A stretch of DNA of 64,000 nucleotides from Vulcanimicrobiota bacterium (GCA_013036105.1 JAAXCX010000001.1:62001-126000), one strand, 5' to 3'; shown: positions 1 through 8,112, counted from the first letter of the stretch. Numbers and translations: made by a program. Notes: a model not told the origin generated them from the sequence alone.

Positions 1-1011
1 CGCCCACAAGAACATGCCGCCTTGCGGCCGGTTGAAAGAAACGGTTTTCGGCATCGATTCGGCGAGCGCGTCGTACATGACGTCGCGGCGCTGGTGGTAG
101 ACGCGCCGGATCGCCTGGACGTGTTCCTCAAACTCTTTGGCACGCGCGACGACGCGCGCGAAAATATATTGCGTGAGCGTGCCGCTCTGTAGGTCTGCGC
201 CCTGCTTGGCAAGGACGAGCTTCTCGTGCACTTCGGGATCGCGCACGGCGAGCCACGCGACGCGCATGCCGGGCGCCAAGATTTTGCTACCCGTGCCGCA
301 ATAGATAATCGTCCCGCTGGTCGGGTAGCTCACGAGCGGCGGGAGATTCTCGCCTTCAAAGCGCAGCTCGCCGTAGGGGTCGTCTTCGATGATTGGAACG
401 CCGAAATGCTCGCAGATGCGCACGACCCGCTCGCGGCGCTCGCGTGAGAGCGTGCGTCCGGTCGGATTTTGAAAGTTGGCGACAACGTAAACGAACTTCG
501 GCGGCGGCTGCGCGTGCGCGAGTACGTGCTCGAGCGATTCGGGAATCATCCCGTCCTCGTCGGTGTCGACCGCGAGATAGCGCGCTTGGTACGCGTCGAA
601 GGCGTGAATCGCTCCCAAGTACGACGGGTTCTCCAGCACAATGTGATCGCCGGGGTCGACCAAAATCTTCGCAAGCAGATCGAGCCCCTGCTGCGAGCCG
701 TTGACGATGATGATTTGGTGTGCATCGAACGGCGTCCCGAGCCGTCGCGTTAGACGCTGCGCCACCCATTCACGCATTTCCGGAATGCCGTCGGTTACCG
801 TATATTGCAGCGCGCGCGCGCCGTACTCGTCCATGACCTCGCGCGTGCATTGCGCGATCGCTTCGGTGGGAAAGAGTTCGGGGGCCGGTAAGCCGCCGCC
901 GAACGAGATAACGTGGGGCTGGAGCGTGACCTTAAGCATCTCGCGGATGGTGGAGGCGCGCATGTGCGCGGTCCGCGCTGCGAAGCGCACGGTGCGCGGG
1001 ACGGTAGCCAT
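1..1011 (-). CDS. PLP-dependent aminotransferase, LysN/MocR-catalytic type (partial, 3' end missing)
   Basis: Fold-type I aminotransferase of the class I/II branch that includes 2-aminoadipate and aromatic aminotransferases; it would transfer an amino group from an amino acid to a 2-oxo acid. Reading inward from the ATG at 1011 there are 337 codons before the window edge, so the C-terminus is missing. Seen: an N-terminal ISFGGGLPAPELFP segment, the NGSQQGLDL cofactor loop, VANFQNPTGRTLS, EDDPYGELRF with the conserved Asp and Tyr, and GTGSKILAPGMRVAW holding the Schiff-base lysine. No N-terminal GntR domain is present, so it is an enzyme and not a MocR regulator. It is divergent from the toxin-antitoxin pair. 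Substrate cannot be fixed. Confidence 0.9.
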   Translation of the reverse strand, partial: MATVPRTVRFAARTAHMRASTIREMLKVTLQPHVISFGGGLPAPELFPTEAIAQCTREVMDEYGARALQYTVTDGIPEMREWVAQRLTRRLGTPFDAHQIIIVNGSQQGLDLLAKILVDPGDHIVLENPSYLGAIHAFDAYQARYLAVDTDEDGMIPESLEHVLAHAQPPPKFVYVVANFQNPTGRTLSRERRERVVRICEHFGVPIIEDDPYGELRFEGENLPPLVSYPTSGTIIYCGTGSKILAPGMRVAWLAVRDPEVHEKLVLAKQGADLQSGTLTQYIFARVVARAKEFEEHVQAIRRVYHQRRDVMYDALAESMPKTVSFNRPQGGMFLWA

Positions 1012-1077
1012 ACGCCAGCCGTATTCCCCGAAAACGGGGCTCCGCCCGCTGGCTTGGGCACCTCCTCAAGCACGGGA

Positions 1078-1106
1078 TTGCGGAATGTAGTCACAAGCGC
1101 TACAAT
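1078..1106 (+). promoter_or_regulatory. Promoter of the toxin-antitoxin operon, leaderless geometry
   Basis: TTGCGG at 1078-1083 and TACAAT at 1101-1106 are separated by exactly 17 bases, a near-consensus sigma-70 pair. The -10 box ends six bases before the antitoxin ATG at 1113, so transcription would begin at or next to the start codon and the mRNA would have essentially no leader. No Shine-Dalgarno sequence could be transcribed. Confidence 0.65.
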
Positions 1107-1112
1107 TCCGAA

Positions 1113-1415
1113 ATGGAACGCCGTACGGCCGGCATTCGGCATGCCAAGGAACATTTGAGCGCGCTCCTGCGGGACGTGAAAGAAGGGCATGAGTGGATTA
1201 TTTGCGACCGCGGAGTGCCGGTGGCGCGCCTGGTTCCCGCTAAAAGCGGGACGGAGGATTTGACCGCGTGGCTTCGCCGCATGGAAGAGATCGGCATGAT
1301 CGAGACCATGCCGTCCGACCCGGCGAGCCTGCCGTTGCGCATACGCCTTGATCCGCCGGACCTGGCGCAGCGGATGCTACAAGAAGATCGCAACGATGAT
1401 CGCCTCGCCCCTTAA
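1113..1415 (+). CDS. Type II antitoxin, Phd/YefM family
   Basis: A 100-residue protein with the Phd/YefM DNA-binding fold at its N-terminus: an IRHAKEHLSALLRDV segment (the usual 'xxxAKxxLSxLLxxV' helix) followed by a beta-hairpin with GVPVARLVP. The C-terminal half is the acidic, probably disordered part that neutralises the toxin. Its end overlaps the PIN-domain gene by 20 bases when that gene starts at 1396, so the two are translationally coupled. In this family the antitoxin represses its own promoter; a leaderless promoter lies directly upstream. A Phd-type antitoxin with a VapC-type toxin is a common mixed pairing. Confidence 0.85.
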   Translation: MERRTAGIRHAKEHLSALLRDVKEGHEWIICDRGVPVARLVPAKSGTEDLTAWLRRMEEIGMIETMPSDPASLPLRIRLDPPDLAQRMLQEDRNDDRLAP

Positions 1416-1821
1416 GCGGCTGACCTACTGGGACGCATCGGCAGTCATTGAAGCTTTGTTTCCGGCTCAACGTAGTGGGACGGCGGCAGCAGAAGCAAAG
1501 AGCGATGGCATAAATCTCGTGTCCTCGCTGGCTTGGGCTGAAGTGCACTCCGTCATCGCTCGTTTGCAGCAAGGGCGCAGCATCACAGATGTGTTGGCAA
1601 ATGACGCGCGCAAAGAGCTCCAAACGCGGCGGTGGCATTGGACCAATGTCGTTCCGGTACGGATAACGATCTTAGAACTGGCGAGCAGATGGCAGTTGCG
1701 CGGCGCTGACCTTTGGCATCTTGCTGCGGCAAAAACGTTGCAGAGAGATCGGCCCGAGCTGACGCTTCTTACATTCGATCAGCGCCTTCGCGTGGCCGCC
1801 GAAGGTGAAGGTCTGGCTTAA
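1396..1821 (+). CDS. vapC: PIN-domain ribonuclease toxin, VapC family
   Basis: A 141-residue PIN-domain protein, normal VapC length; VapC toxins are Mg-dependent RNases that cut tRNA or rRNA. The acidic metal-binding residues are visible: Asp13 in YWDASAVIEALF, Glu in SLAWAEVHSVIARL, Asp in LRGADLWHLAAA and Asp in LTFDQRL. I chose the ATG at 1396 because the frame upstream (from 1348) lies inside the antitoxin and shows no PIN sequence. The TAA stop at 1819-1821 sits in the same TTAA as the stop of the convergent gene, so both genes end within four shared bases. Confidence 0.88.
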   Translation: MIASPLKRLTYWDASAVIEALFPAQRSGTAAAEAKSDGINLVSSLAWAEVHSVIARLQQGRSITDVLANDARKELQTRRWHWTNVVPVRITILELASRWQLRGADLWHLAAAKTLQRDRPELTLLTFDQRLRVAAEGEGLA

Positions 1822-2663
1822 GCCGGCATCGGAGGCCCGCTCGGCGGCGCCGACATTGACGTGTGGGGTCCGCCGAACGTCGTTTCCCGGATGAAGGCCA
1901 GGATCGCAGAGCCAAGTCCTATCGTCCAGACCAGCGCCACCACGAACAGCCCGACCACCGGCAAGATCTCCGCGGCGCAGAGCACCACCAGGCCCAAGAT
2001 CAGCGCGCCAAGCGGCGACGGCGTGGTGTGCGGCGAGACGAGTTCGAAAAGCCGCCGCCCGATCAATAACCCGAGTGCGGATTGACCGATCAGCACGCAG
2101 GCGACAATGGCAACGAACTCAAGCGGTATGAGCGGAATTCCAACCAAACTGATGGCGAGCAAAATCGCGACCGGAACGCTTGCGATCAGCGCGATAACGC
2201 CGGTTGCCGCGGATAAGCCGGGATGCTTTTCGATGCGATCGAGCGCCGTGCGTACGCGCACCGGAAAGATCAGGAAGATCAGCACGACGACGAAGCTGTA
2301 TGCCAGCAAGGTCGTGATCTTGGCGGTGTCGGCCGCGATGCTCGAGACGCCGGCTGCCCACGGAACGAGAGAACCCAGTCCGCCGGCGTAGACCTGCTCG
2401 TGGCCGGTAACGACTGCGCCGGGCGCTTTTTCGATCGTGCCGCCGAACACCGTGACGTCTCCGTCCACCTCGCCCTCGATGATCGCGTTGCCGCCGAACA
2501 CCGTGACGTCGCCTTGCACCACTTGATCGGGCGCAACGACGACGTTCTCTCCGAAATAACTGTCGCCGCGATCGATCATCAGTGTCTTCGCGGACGCCGT
2601 TACCGTACAGATCGCGACTGCCGTCAGCACAAGCGCGAGAAAAGCTCCCAAGCGGTACGTCAT
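1818..2663 (-). CDS. Bactofilin-like / polymer-forming repeat membrane protein
   Basis: A 281-residue protein starting at the ATG at 2663, which overlaps the TGA of the anti-sigma gene (ATGA). It has an N-terminal signal or anchor helix (about residues 5-25), then repeats of the type VVQGDVTVFGGNAIIEGEV and GDVTVFGGTIEKAPGAVVTG, as in bactofilin-like 'polymer-forming cytoskeletal' proteins. The second half has four or five hydrophobic segments (about residues 95-255). The combination of a short beta-helical stack and a multi-pass membrane domain is often seen beside ECF sigma factors. A plausible role is envelope scaffolding under control of the adjacent sigma/anti-sigma pair; that role is inference. 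A longer frame to 2924 lies inside the anti-sigma gene and is not supported. Confidence 0.8.
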   Translation of the reverse strand: MTYRLGAFLALVLTAVAICTVTASAKTLMIDRGDSYFGENVVVAPDQVVQGDVTVFGGNAIIEGEVDGDVTVFGGTIEKAPGAVVTGHEQVYAGGLGSLVPWAAGVSSIAADTAKITTLLAYSFVVVLIFLIFPVRVRTALDRIEKHPGLSAATGVIALIASVPVAILLAISLVGIPLIPLEFVAIVACVLIGQSALGLLIGRRLFELVSPHTTPSPLGALILGLVVLCAAEILPVVGLFVVALVWTIGLGSAILAFIRETTFGGPHTSMSAPPSGPPMPA

Positions 2664-3205
2664 TGAGCCTCCGATGTCGATGCGAGGTGCGCGGCCAAGC
2701 GGGGACGGATGATGAAGTAGATCCCTGCGGCCGCTGCGGCTAACGTAAGATCGATCGAGAGAACGCCGGCGCCGAACGTTGCCAGAACCGGTGCGCCGTG
2801 GGCGATGCCGGCCGCGCCTCCGGCAAACGACTGCGCCAAATTTCCGAACGCCGCCGCGACTGCCACGCCGAGTTTCGGCAGGCTCGCGCCCGATACCGCA
2901 AAAACAGCCAGCGCCGCCATCCACGCCGCAGTCAGATAGAGCGCGAAAAAACTCCAGAGCCGATGCGTGTGCGGCTTGGGCGCGGGCATCGACAAGGTTT
3001 CGGCCATCACGGCAAAGGTGAAGTTGTTGGGCAGCTCAGGAACGTCCGTCGTGAACAGAAGCGCGTCGACGACTTTGACCTCTTCGAGCAAACGCGCGCA
3101 CGCAGAGCACGAGGCGATGTGCGCGTTCGTATCGATCATCTCGCGCGGCGAGAGCGTGCCCTCGAGATAGCGGTCGAGGAGCGGTTCACACGAGGAGCAG
3201 CGCAC
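2660..3205 (-). CDS. Zinc-finger anti-sigma factor, membrane-anchored
   Basis: A 181-residue protein beginning with a ZAS/zf-HC2 domain: CSSCEPLLDRYLEGTLSPRE, then HIASCSACARLLEE, which gives the His-x3-Cys-x2-Cys zinc motif. Two or three hydrophobic segments follow (about residues 70-100, 105-140 and 150-170). It should hold the adjacent ECF sigma factor at the membrane until a signal releases it. The GTG start at 3205 overlaps the end of the sigma gene by 20 bases; a start further upstream would read only through the sigma gene's repeat-derived tail. It is followed by the bactofilin-like gene through an ATGA overlap, so the three form one operon. Confidence 0.85.
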   Translation of the reverse strand: MRCSSCEPLLDRYLEGTLSPREMIDTNAHIASCSACARLLEEVKVVDALLFTTDVPELPNNFTFAVMAETLSMPAPKPHTHRLWSFFALYLTAAWMAALAVFAVSGASLPKLGVAVAAAFGNLAQSFAGGAAGIAHGAPVLATFGAGVLSIDLTLAAAAAGIYFIIRPRLAAHLASTSEAQ

Positions 3206-3833
3206 GCTTATCCCCTTTCCGCCCTTCGACCAGCTCAGGGCGACAACTGGTGGCCTGGCGTTCGCGCGCGAGCATTTTTTGCGCCAATGCAATTTTACCG
3301 CGATGGATCAGCGTCTTGACGTTTCCCAGCGATAGGCCGAGCGTACTTGCGATGGTGTGGTACTCCATATTGTTGTAGTAACGCAAGGTCAGCACCGTGC
3401 GCGTTCGCTCGGGCAGCTCGGCAAGCGCATCACGCAGCTCGCGTTCCGCTTCCGCGCGTACGACGCCGCCTTCGGGGTCGCCGTCGCGCGAAAGATCGGG
3501 AAGCGCGTTTTCGAGCGTTTGATCTTCCGGGAGTTCGGACGTTTGCACGCGGCGCTGCGATTTTCCCAAGTGCGTGCGCACGACGTTGCGAGCGATCTGA
3601 TACATCCAGGTCGAGAATTTTCCAAGCGCCGGATTGAACGTGCCCAAATGCGCGTAGGCGCGCAGGAACGTTTCCTGCGAGAGGTCGGCCACGTCGGCCG
3701 GAGTGCGCACGGATGCGCCGATGAAGCTTGCGATTCCACGTTTATAGCGGTCGACCAAAACGGAGAAGACCTCGCGCTCGCCGCTGCGGACTCGCCGCAC
3801 CAGAGCCTCGTCGCTCTGCCCCTCTATGGCCAT
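3186..3833 (-). CDS. ECF RNA polymerase sigma factor (sigma-E/RpoE-like)
   Basis: A 215-residue group 4 sigma factor. Region 2 reads DEALVRRVRSGEREVFSVLVDRYKR ... DVADLSQETFLRAY ... KFSTWMYQIARN, and region 4 reads LAELPERTRTVLTLRYYNNMEYHTIASTLGLSLGNVKTLIHRGK. It would direct RNA polymerase to envelope-stress-type promoters and is coupled to the anti-sigma gene downstream. The C-terminus is odd: after region 4 the protein continues SCRPELVEGRKGDK, which is a translation of the dispersed repeat at 3222-3245. The repeat has inserted here and extended the reading frame. AAGGGGGC just before the ATG is a fair ribosome binding site. Confidence 0.92.
   Translation of the reverse strand: MAIEGQSDEALVRRVRSGEREVFSVLVDRYKRGIASFIGASVRTPADVADLSQETFLRAYAHLGTFNPALGKFSTWMYQIARNVVRTHLGKSQRRVQTSELPEDQTLENALPDLSRDGDPEGGVVRAEAERELRDALAELPERTRTVLTLRYYNNMEYHTIASTLGLSLGNVKTLIHRGKIALAQKMLARERQATSCRPELVEGRKGDKRALLLV
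3222..3245 (-). repeat. Dispersed repeat copy 1, inside the sigma factor C-terminus
   Basis: On the minus strand it reads TGTCGCCCTGAGC then TGGTCGAAGGG, a one- or two-base variant of the family TGTCATCCTGAGC-NTGTCGAAGG found about seven times in the window. It is translated in frame as RPELVEGR at the end of the ECF sigma factor. Confidence 0.75.
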
Positions 3834-3925
3834 GCCCCCTTGAGTTCGGGTATTTGGGGAGTTCTACCGCCGGGCGCGCCGATGGTTACAAGGCCAAGGG
3901 GCCTGCCGGGCCGCATTTCACCTGC

Positions 3926-4627
3926 GTGCGCACCTATACGTTCGATAACTGCCTCGCTCAGCGCACCGACCGCTATCCTCAAGCTAAGCGCGAGCTGACC
4001 CGCCGCTGGCTCGTTCCCTACGCGCGGCCCGGGATGACGCTGATCAACATCGGCTGCGGCGCCGGCGATTTTAATGCGGTTGCCCACGCGATGGGTTTGA
4101 AGGTCATCGCCTGCGAGCCCGATCCGGCGCCGTTCGACGTCGCGCTTCGTGAGGCTCCCGCCGGCTGCGAAGTCTACCGTTGCGACCTGAGCGGTCTGGC
4201 GCAGCGCGGCGTGAAGGGCGACTTCGTCGTCATGCATGATGTGCTCGAGCACATCGAAGACGACGCCGGCGCCGTGGATATGCTGGCCGATCTGCTCAAT
4301 CCCGGCGGCCATGCGTTCGTGAGTGTGCCGGCGTTGCAGTGGCTCTTCGGCCGCCACGACGAGGAGCTCGGGCATTTCCGGCGCTACACGAAAACCACGC
4401 TTGGCGCGGTGCTTTCGCGGCGTTTCGAAGTCGTGCGCATGCGGTATTACGGCGCGCTCTCCATTCCGCTGGTTCTGGTTTTTTCAAAACTGCTGCGGCG
4501 GGAATATCCACGTAAAGCGGGCCGCGAGGGAGCGATCGGAGGAATCTATGGCGCGCTCTGCGACTTCGAAGTCGGCGTTACGTTCCCGACCGGCACGTCC
4601 GTAATGGCCGACGTGGTGGTGAAATGA
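3926..4627 (+). CDS. Class I SAM-dependent methyltransferase
   Basis: A soluble SAM-dependent methyltransferase of about 233 residues. Motif I is INIGCGAGDFN, the acidic loop after strand 2 is VIACEPDP, and motif II/III is FVVMHDVLEHIEDD followed by LLNPGGHAFVSVPAL. This subtype is common in lipopolysaccharide and polyprenyl-glycan clusters. The start is uncertain: the frame is open from 3728, but that region lies opposite the sigma gene; the GTG at 3926 gives VRTYTFDNCL, which fits family N-termini. Its TGA overlaps the ATG of the GtrA gene (ATGA), and the glycosyltransferase follows, so the three probably act together on a lipid-linked sugar or surface glycan. Confidence 0.8.
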   Translation: MRTYTFDNCLAQRTDRYPQAKRELTRRWLVPYARPGMTLINIGCGAGDFNAVAHAMGLKVIACEPDPAPFDVALREAPAGCEVYRCDLSGLAQRGVKGDFVVMHDVLEHIEDDAGAVDMLADLLNPGGHAFVSVPALQWLFGRHDEELGHFRRYTKTTLGAVLSRRFEVVRMRYYGALSIPLVLVFSKLLRREYPRKAGREGAIGGIYGALCDFEVGVTFPTGTSVMADVVVK

Positions 4628-5058
4628 TCGCCAAGCTCTTGCACAGCCGGACCGCGCTCGCGCAATTCGTGCGCTACGTCGTCGTCGGCTCGACGGTTTT
4701 TTGCATTGACGTCGGCTCGTTCCAGTGGCTGGTGCAATCGCGTGCTCTTTTGTGGGTCGCCGTAATCGTCTCATACCTGCTGGGCGTCGTCGTGCATTTT
4801 TCGCTGAACAAGTACTGGAACTTTCGCGATTATCAGCGCACGGTCGTGCAGCAATTCCGCACGTACGCACTCATCGCGGCCGGCCAGTTGATCACGACCC
4901 TCGCGATCGTTGAAGCCGGCGTGCATCTGGCGAAGCTCTCTCCGCTGGAATCAAAGATACTCGCCGTCTTTATCAACGTCCCGCTCTTTTTCTTTGCGCA
5001 CAAGCACATGACGTTCGGCCCGGGCATTCGCAATACGTTGCGCGGAGTGCACCGGTGA
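4624..5058 (+). CDS. GtrA-family membrane protein
   Basis: A 144-residue protein with four predicted membrane helices (about residues 15-35, 40-60, 80-100 and 110-130). The FVRYVVVGSTVFCIDVGSFQWLV start and the HFSLNKYWNF and INVPLFFFAHKHMTF segments are typical of GtrA proteins, which are thought to flip or help transfer undecaprenyl- or dolichyl-phosphate-linked sugars. Overlaps of four bases upstream (ATGA) and four downstream (GTGA) link it tightly to the methyltransferase and the GT2 enzyme, the usual partner of GtrA. Confidence 0.88.
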   Translation: MIAKLLHSRTALAQFVRYVVVGSTVFCIDVGSFQWLVQSRALLWVAVIVSYLLGVVVHFSLNKYWNFRDYQRTVVQQFRTYALIAAGQLITTLAIVEAGVHLAKLSPLESKILAVFINVPLFFFAHKHMTFGPGIRNTLRGVHR

Positions 5059-5849
5059 GCGAGCTCGATCTCAGCATCGTCATCCCGGCGTTTAAGGAAG
5101 CGCACAAGATTCCGGCGGACGTCGCGGCGGCGGATGAATTTCTGACGCGTTCCGGGCTGAGCGGCGAGATTATCTTGGTGAACGACGGATCGACCGACGC
5201 CACGCTCGAGACCGCGCGATCGTTGCAGGCGCGCTATCCGCGGCTAACGGTTCTGTCTTACAAGAAAAACCGCGGCAAGGGTCACGCGCTCAAGGCCGGA
5301 ATGCATTACGCGAGCGGCCGCTTCTTGATGTTTGCCGACGCCGGTTTGTGCGTGCCGTACGACATTGCGCGCATCGCGCTCACGATGCTCGAGCTCGATA
5401 TGTGCGATATCGCGCACGGTTCGCGCCGGATGCGCGGCAGCATTAAGCGGGAACAGCCGCTCTACCGACGCCTGGGCGCGCGCGCCTTTGCGCTGCTCAT
5501 CCACACGGCGGTCGGTGTTCCGCGCTCGATATCGGATACACAGTGCGGTTTCAAACTCTACCGCCGCGCGGTGGCCAAGCGCCTGTACGCGGAGCTGGTG
5601 ACCGACGGATTTATGTTCGACGTCGAAATGGTCTTGCGGGCGCTGCGCGACGGGTGCCGGATTCTTGAGTTTCCGGTGCTGTGGACCAACGATGCGGATA
5701 CGCGCATGAATCCGATGACCGATTCGGGGAAGTTTCTGCGCGATCTCGCCGCGATGCGCATCGCGCTTCTGCGCGGCACGCGCGCGAAGCCGCCCGAAAC
5801 GGTCGAGGTCTACAGCGCGACGGGTTTGGCGGATTCGGCCGACGCATAG
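5055..5849 (+). CDS. Family 2 glycosyltransferase, polyprenyl-phosphate sugar synthase-like
   Basis: A 264-residue GT-A fold glycosyltransferase resembling dolichyl-phosphate glucosyl/mannosyltransferases: LSIVIPAFKEAHKI at the nucleotide-binding start, ILVNDGSTDAT, NRGKGHALKAGM, and DTQCGFKLYRR near the acceptor site. It would move a sugar from a nucleotide donor onto a polyprenyl phosphate. The metal-binding motif is unusual: where DAD (DXD) is expected the sequence is FADAGLCVP (Asp95-Ala96-Gly97). The GTG at 5055 overlaps the GtrA stop. The 3' end overlaps the convergent oxidoreductase gene by 40 bases. Confidence 0.88.
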   Translation: MSELDLSIVIPAFKEAHKIPADVAAADEFLTRSGLSGEIILVNDGSTDATLETARSLQARYPRLTVLSYKKNRGKGHALKAGMHYASGRFLMFADAGLCVPYDIARIALTMLELDMCDIAHGSRRMRGSIKREQPLYRRLGARAFALLIHTAVGVPRSISDTQCGFKLYRRAVAKRLYAELVTDGFMFDVEMVLRALRDGCRILEFPVLWTNDADTRMNPMTDSGKFLRDLAAMRIALLRGTRAKPPETVEVYSATGLADSADA

Positions 5850-6823
5850 AGCGCGGCGACGACCTCCATGACCGCAAGTCCGTCCGCGGGCGTGCCCCAA
5901 TACGGTTTCCCGTGGAGCACTGCGCCCATGAAATCTTGCCACTCGAGCTCCCACGACCGGTCTTCGCCTTCGAACGCGAGCTCTTCGATTTCGGGAGCGC
6001 CGCCGTCGGGATTACGTTTGGCGACGGTCAGGCGCTGCGGACCGTAGCTGCCGCCCAGACCTTCGACCGCCAGCGAACCGGCCGTTCCGAATATTTCGAA
6101 CGAAAAAAGATTCTTCCATTGCGTCCAGCTCGCGTGCAAGCTCGCAACGGATCCGCCTTCGTAGCGCAGGAGCGCAAACGCGTTGTCTTCGAGCGGCGCG
6201 ATTGGCCACACGGCAGTTTGCAGGTAGGCAAACGCCTCGCGCGGTTTTCCGGCGAGCCACAACACGAGGTCGATTAAGTGCGCGCCCTGGTCGGTAAGTT
6301 CGCCGCCGCCCGCGAGCGCGGGATCGGCGCGCCACTCGCGTTCGTATCCGGGGCGAGCGCCGTGTCCGTAACGCGCGCGGATGTTGACGAGCGCCCCAAC
6401 TGCTCCGCCTGTGAATAAGTCGTGGGCCTTCATTAAAGCTCCGTGGTAGCGGTGGTTGAAGCCGACCTTCAAGATTTTTCCGGAGGCTTGCGCCGCTGCC
6501 GCGATCGCCGCGGCATCGGCGGCGTCTTTGCCCATCGGTTTTTCTACGAGCACGTCTCTGCCCGAACGCAGCGCGCCTTCAGCCACCTCGCGCAAGAACG
6601 CGTTGGGCGTGGCGGCGGCCACGATTCCGATGGAGTCGTCTTCAAGCGCGGCGCGCCAATCCGAAGCCGGGCGCGCGCCGTATTTTTGCGCGAGCGACCC
6701 GGCGGCGTCCGCGTTGGTATCGACCACGAGCCGTAGTTCGCAACGCGGATCGGCGGCCGCCGTGGCGGCGCGCCGGCTGCCGATCAGACCGCAGCCGACG
6801 ACGGCGACGCCCGTTCTAGACAT
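5810..6823 (-). CDS. Gfo/Idh/MocA-family NAD(P)-dependent oxidoreductase
   Basis: A 337-residue sugar-type dehydrogenase. The N-terminal Rossmann fold starts at once with VAVVGCGLIGSRRA, followed by VEKPMGKDAADA (the family's EKP motif with the catalytic lysine) and KVGFNHRYHGAL. The C-terminal domain carries GGGELTDQGAHLIDLVLWLAG, with the conserved Asp and His. Substrate is unknown; inositol, glucose and UDP-sugar substrates all occur in this family. I chose the ATG at 6823; an upstream start would run into the propeller gene, whose stop it already overlaps by eight bases. Confidence 0.9.
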   Translation of the reverse strand: MSRTGVAVVGCGLIGSRRAATAAADPRCELRLVVDTNADAAGSLAQKYGARPASDWRAALEDDSIGIVAAATPNAFLREVAEGALRSGRDVLVEKPMGKDAADAAAIAAAAQASGKILKVGFNHRYHGALMKAHDLFTGGAVGALVNIRARYGHGARPGYEREWRADPALAGGGELTDQGAHLIDLVLWLAGKPREAFAYLQTAVWPIAPLEDNAFALLRYEGGSVASLHASWTQWKNLFSFEIFGTAGSLAVEGLGGSYGPQRLTVAKRNPDGGAPEIEELAFEGEDRSWELEWQDFMGAVLHGKPYWGTPADGLAVMEVVAALYASAESAKPVAL

Positions 6824-8090
6824 GCTCGAGGGGCATCGCGACCACAATCGATCCGACGGCGTTGAAAATCGTATCGCCCGCGATGAGCGGCGGCGCGGAG
6901 GAGAAGGGCTGTAAGAACGAGCTCGTGTGAATGACGTCGCCGTTGCGTTCGTCCACCGCGTATAACACGCCGCCGGTATCGCCGAAATAGACGCGGCCTT
7001 GCTTGACCACCGGACTCATCTTGACGTTTGCCCAGGTCCGCAGGTTCCAGAGAACCTTTCCGGAGCGCGCGTCAAATGCGATGACGCGGCTCGCGTTTCC
7101 GATCGGCTGAAACAGTACTCCGTCGGCAACCGTGCCCGCGATCTGGCGTTCGTTGGTGGCGGGGAACGTGTACGGTCCCGGTTCGCCTTCGTAAGTCCAG
7201 CGTGTCTTTCCGGTGCGCTCGTCCAGCGCGGCGACGATATCGGTGCCGCCCGTGTGATAGTGGTACTCGTCGTTGCGGTTGCTGTTGACGAAGACCAATC
7301 CGTCCGCGACCGCCGGCGCGCAGTCGCTTCCACCGTTCGGGTTAGTCCACAGCGTATGTCCGTCGCGCACGTCGAGCGCGCGCGTCTCGCAAAAGTACGG
7401 CGCGTTGTGACACGAACTGATGAACGCGACGCCGTTATCGATTGCGGTCGACGCCATCGTCACCGCGCCCGCCAGCGGAACCTGCCACTTCTGTTTGCCG
7501 GTCGTGAGATCGAGCGCGTATGCGTGCGCGTCGCCGTTCCCAAAAACGATGGTGTCGCCGTCGATCGCCGGCGTCGGCATGTCCTCGCCCTCGGTGTGAA
7601 ATTTCCACAGCGGCTTCCCGGCGAGCGAGTAGGCAAAGACGTTGTTGCCTTCCGGGCGTCCCCATGTTTGTGAAACGGCATCGTCGGGTTTCATGAAGCC
7701 GTTGTGTCCGCTGCCGATAATCAGAACATCCTTGGCGTAGACGGGAGTGGACATGAGGATGTCGTCGGTTAGTAGACTCCACAGAATCTTTCCGGTCGGC
7801 GCATCAATCGCGTAGAGCCGGTGATCGAAACTCACCGCATACAGCGTCGTTCCTTCGAGAGCGAAACCACCGTTGATGCGATCGCCGAGCGCGGTCTGCC
7901 AGTCGGCTTGCATGATCGGTTGGTCGAAGACGGCGTTGTGCGTGGCGCCAAACTGGTACATCGGCCACGATCCGCTCACATGCTGCGGCGAAGATTGTGC
8001 CGTGGAGGTCCGCGGACTGAAGACGCAGCCGGCCGCCGTCAACGCCACGATGCCGGCCGCGATCACTGCCATACGCTGCGCTACGCTCAT
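6816..8090 (-). CDS. PQQ-binding-like beta-propeller lipoprotein
   Basis: A 424-residue secreted protein made of repeated WD/PQQ-type blades: LYAIDAPTGKILWS, AYALDLTTGKQKWQV, TRALDVRDGHTLWT, VAALDERTGKTRWTYE, VIAFDARSGKVLWNL and LYAVDERNGDVIHT. The start MAVIAAGIVALTAAGC ends in a lipobox-like TAAGC, so it is probably lipid-anchored outside the cytoplasmic membrane. Such proteins are either BamB-like scaffolds or PQQ-dependent dehydrogenases; a catalytic PQQ site cannot be shown from the sequence. I preferred the ATG at 8090, preceded by GGGGCGG, to the TTG at 8111, which would place extra residues before the signal peptide. Confidence 0.85.
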   Translation of the reverse strand: MSVAQRMAVIAAGIVALTAAGCVFSPRTSTAQSSPQHVSGSWPMYQFGATHNAVFDQPIMQADWQTALGDRINGGFALEGTTLYAVSFDHRLYAIDAPTGKILWSLLTDDILMSTPVYAKDVLIIGSGHNGFMKPDDAVSQTWGRPEGNNVFAYSLAGKPLWKFHTEGEDMPTPAIDGDTIVFGNGDAHAYALDLTTGKQKWQVPLAGAVTMASTAIDNGVAFISSCHNAPYFCETRALDVRDGHTLWTNPNGGSDCAPAVADGLVFVNSNRNDEYHYHTGGTDIVAALDERTGKTRWTYEGEPGPYTFPATNERQIAGTVADGVLFQPIGNASRVIAFDARSGKVLWNLRTWANVKMSPVVKQGRVYFGDTGGVLYAVDERNGDVIHTSSFLQPFSSAPPLIAGDTIFNAVGSIVVAMPLEHV

Positions 8091-8112
8091 TCCGCCCCTG
8101 GTTTGCCTCAAT

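Noticed and set aside
2664-2924. N-terminal extension of the bactofilin-like gene to 2924 on the minus strand
   Set aside because: It reads antiparallel to nothing new but lies inside the anti-sigma gene in another frame, and its arginine/glycine-rich residues look like shadow coding; the ATG at 2663 starts at the signal peptide.
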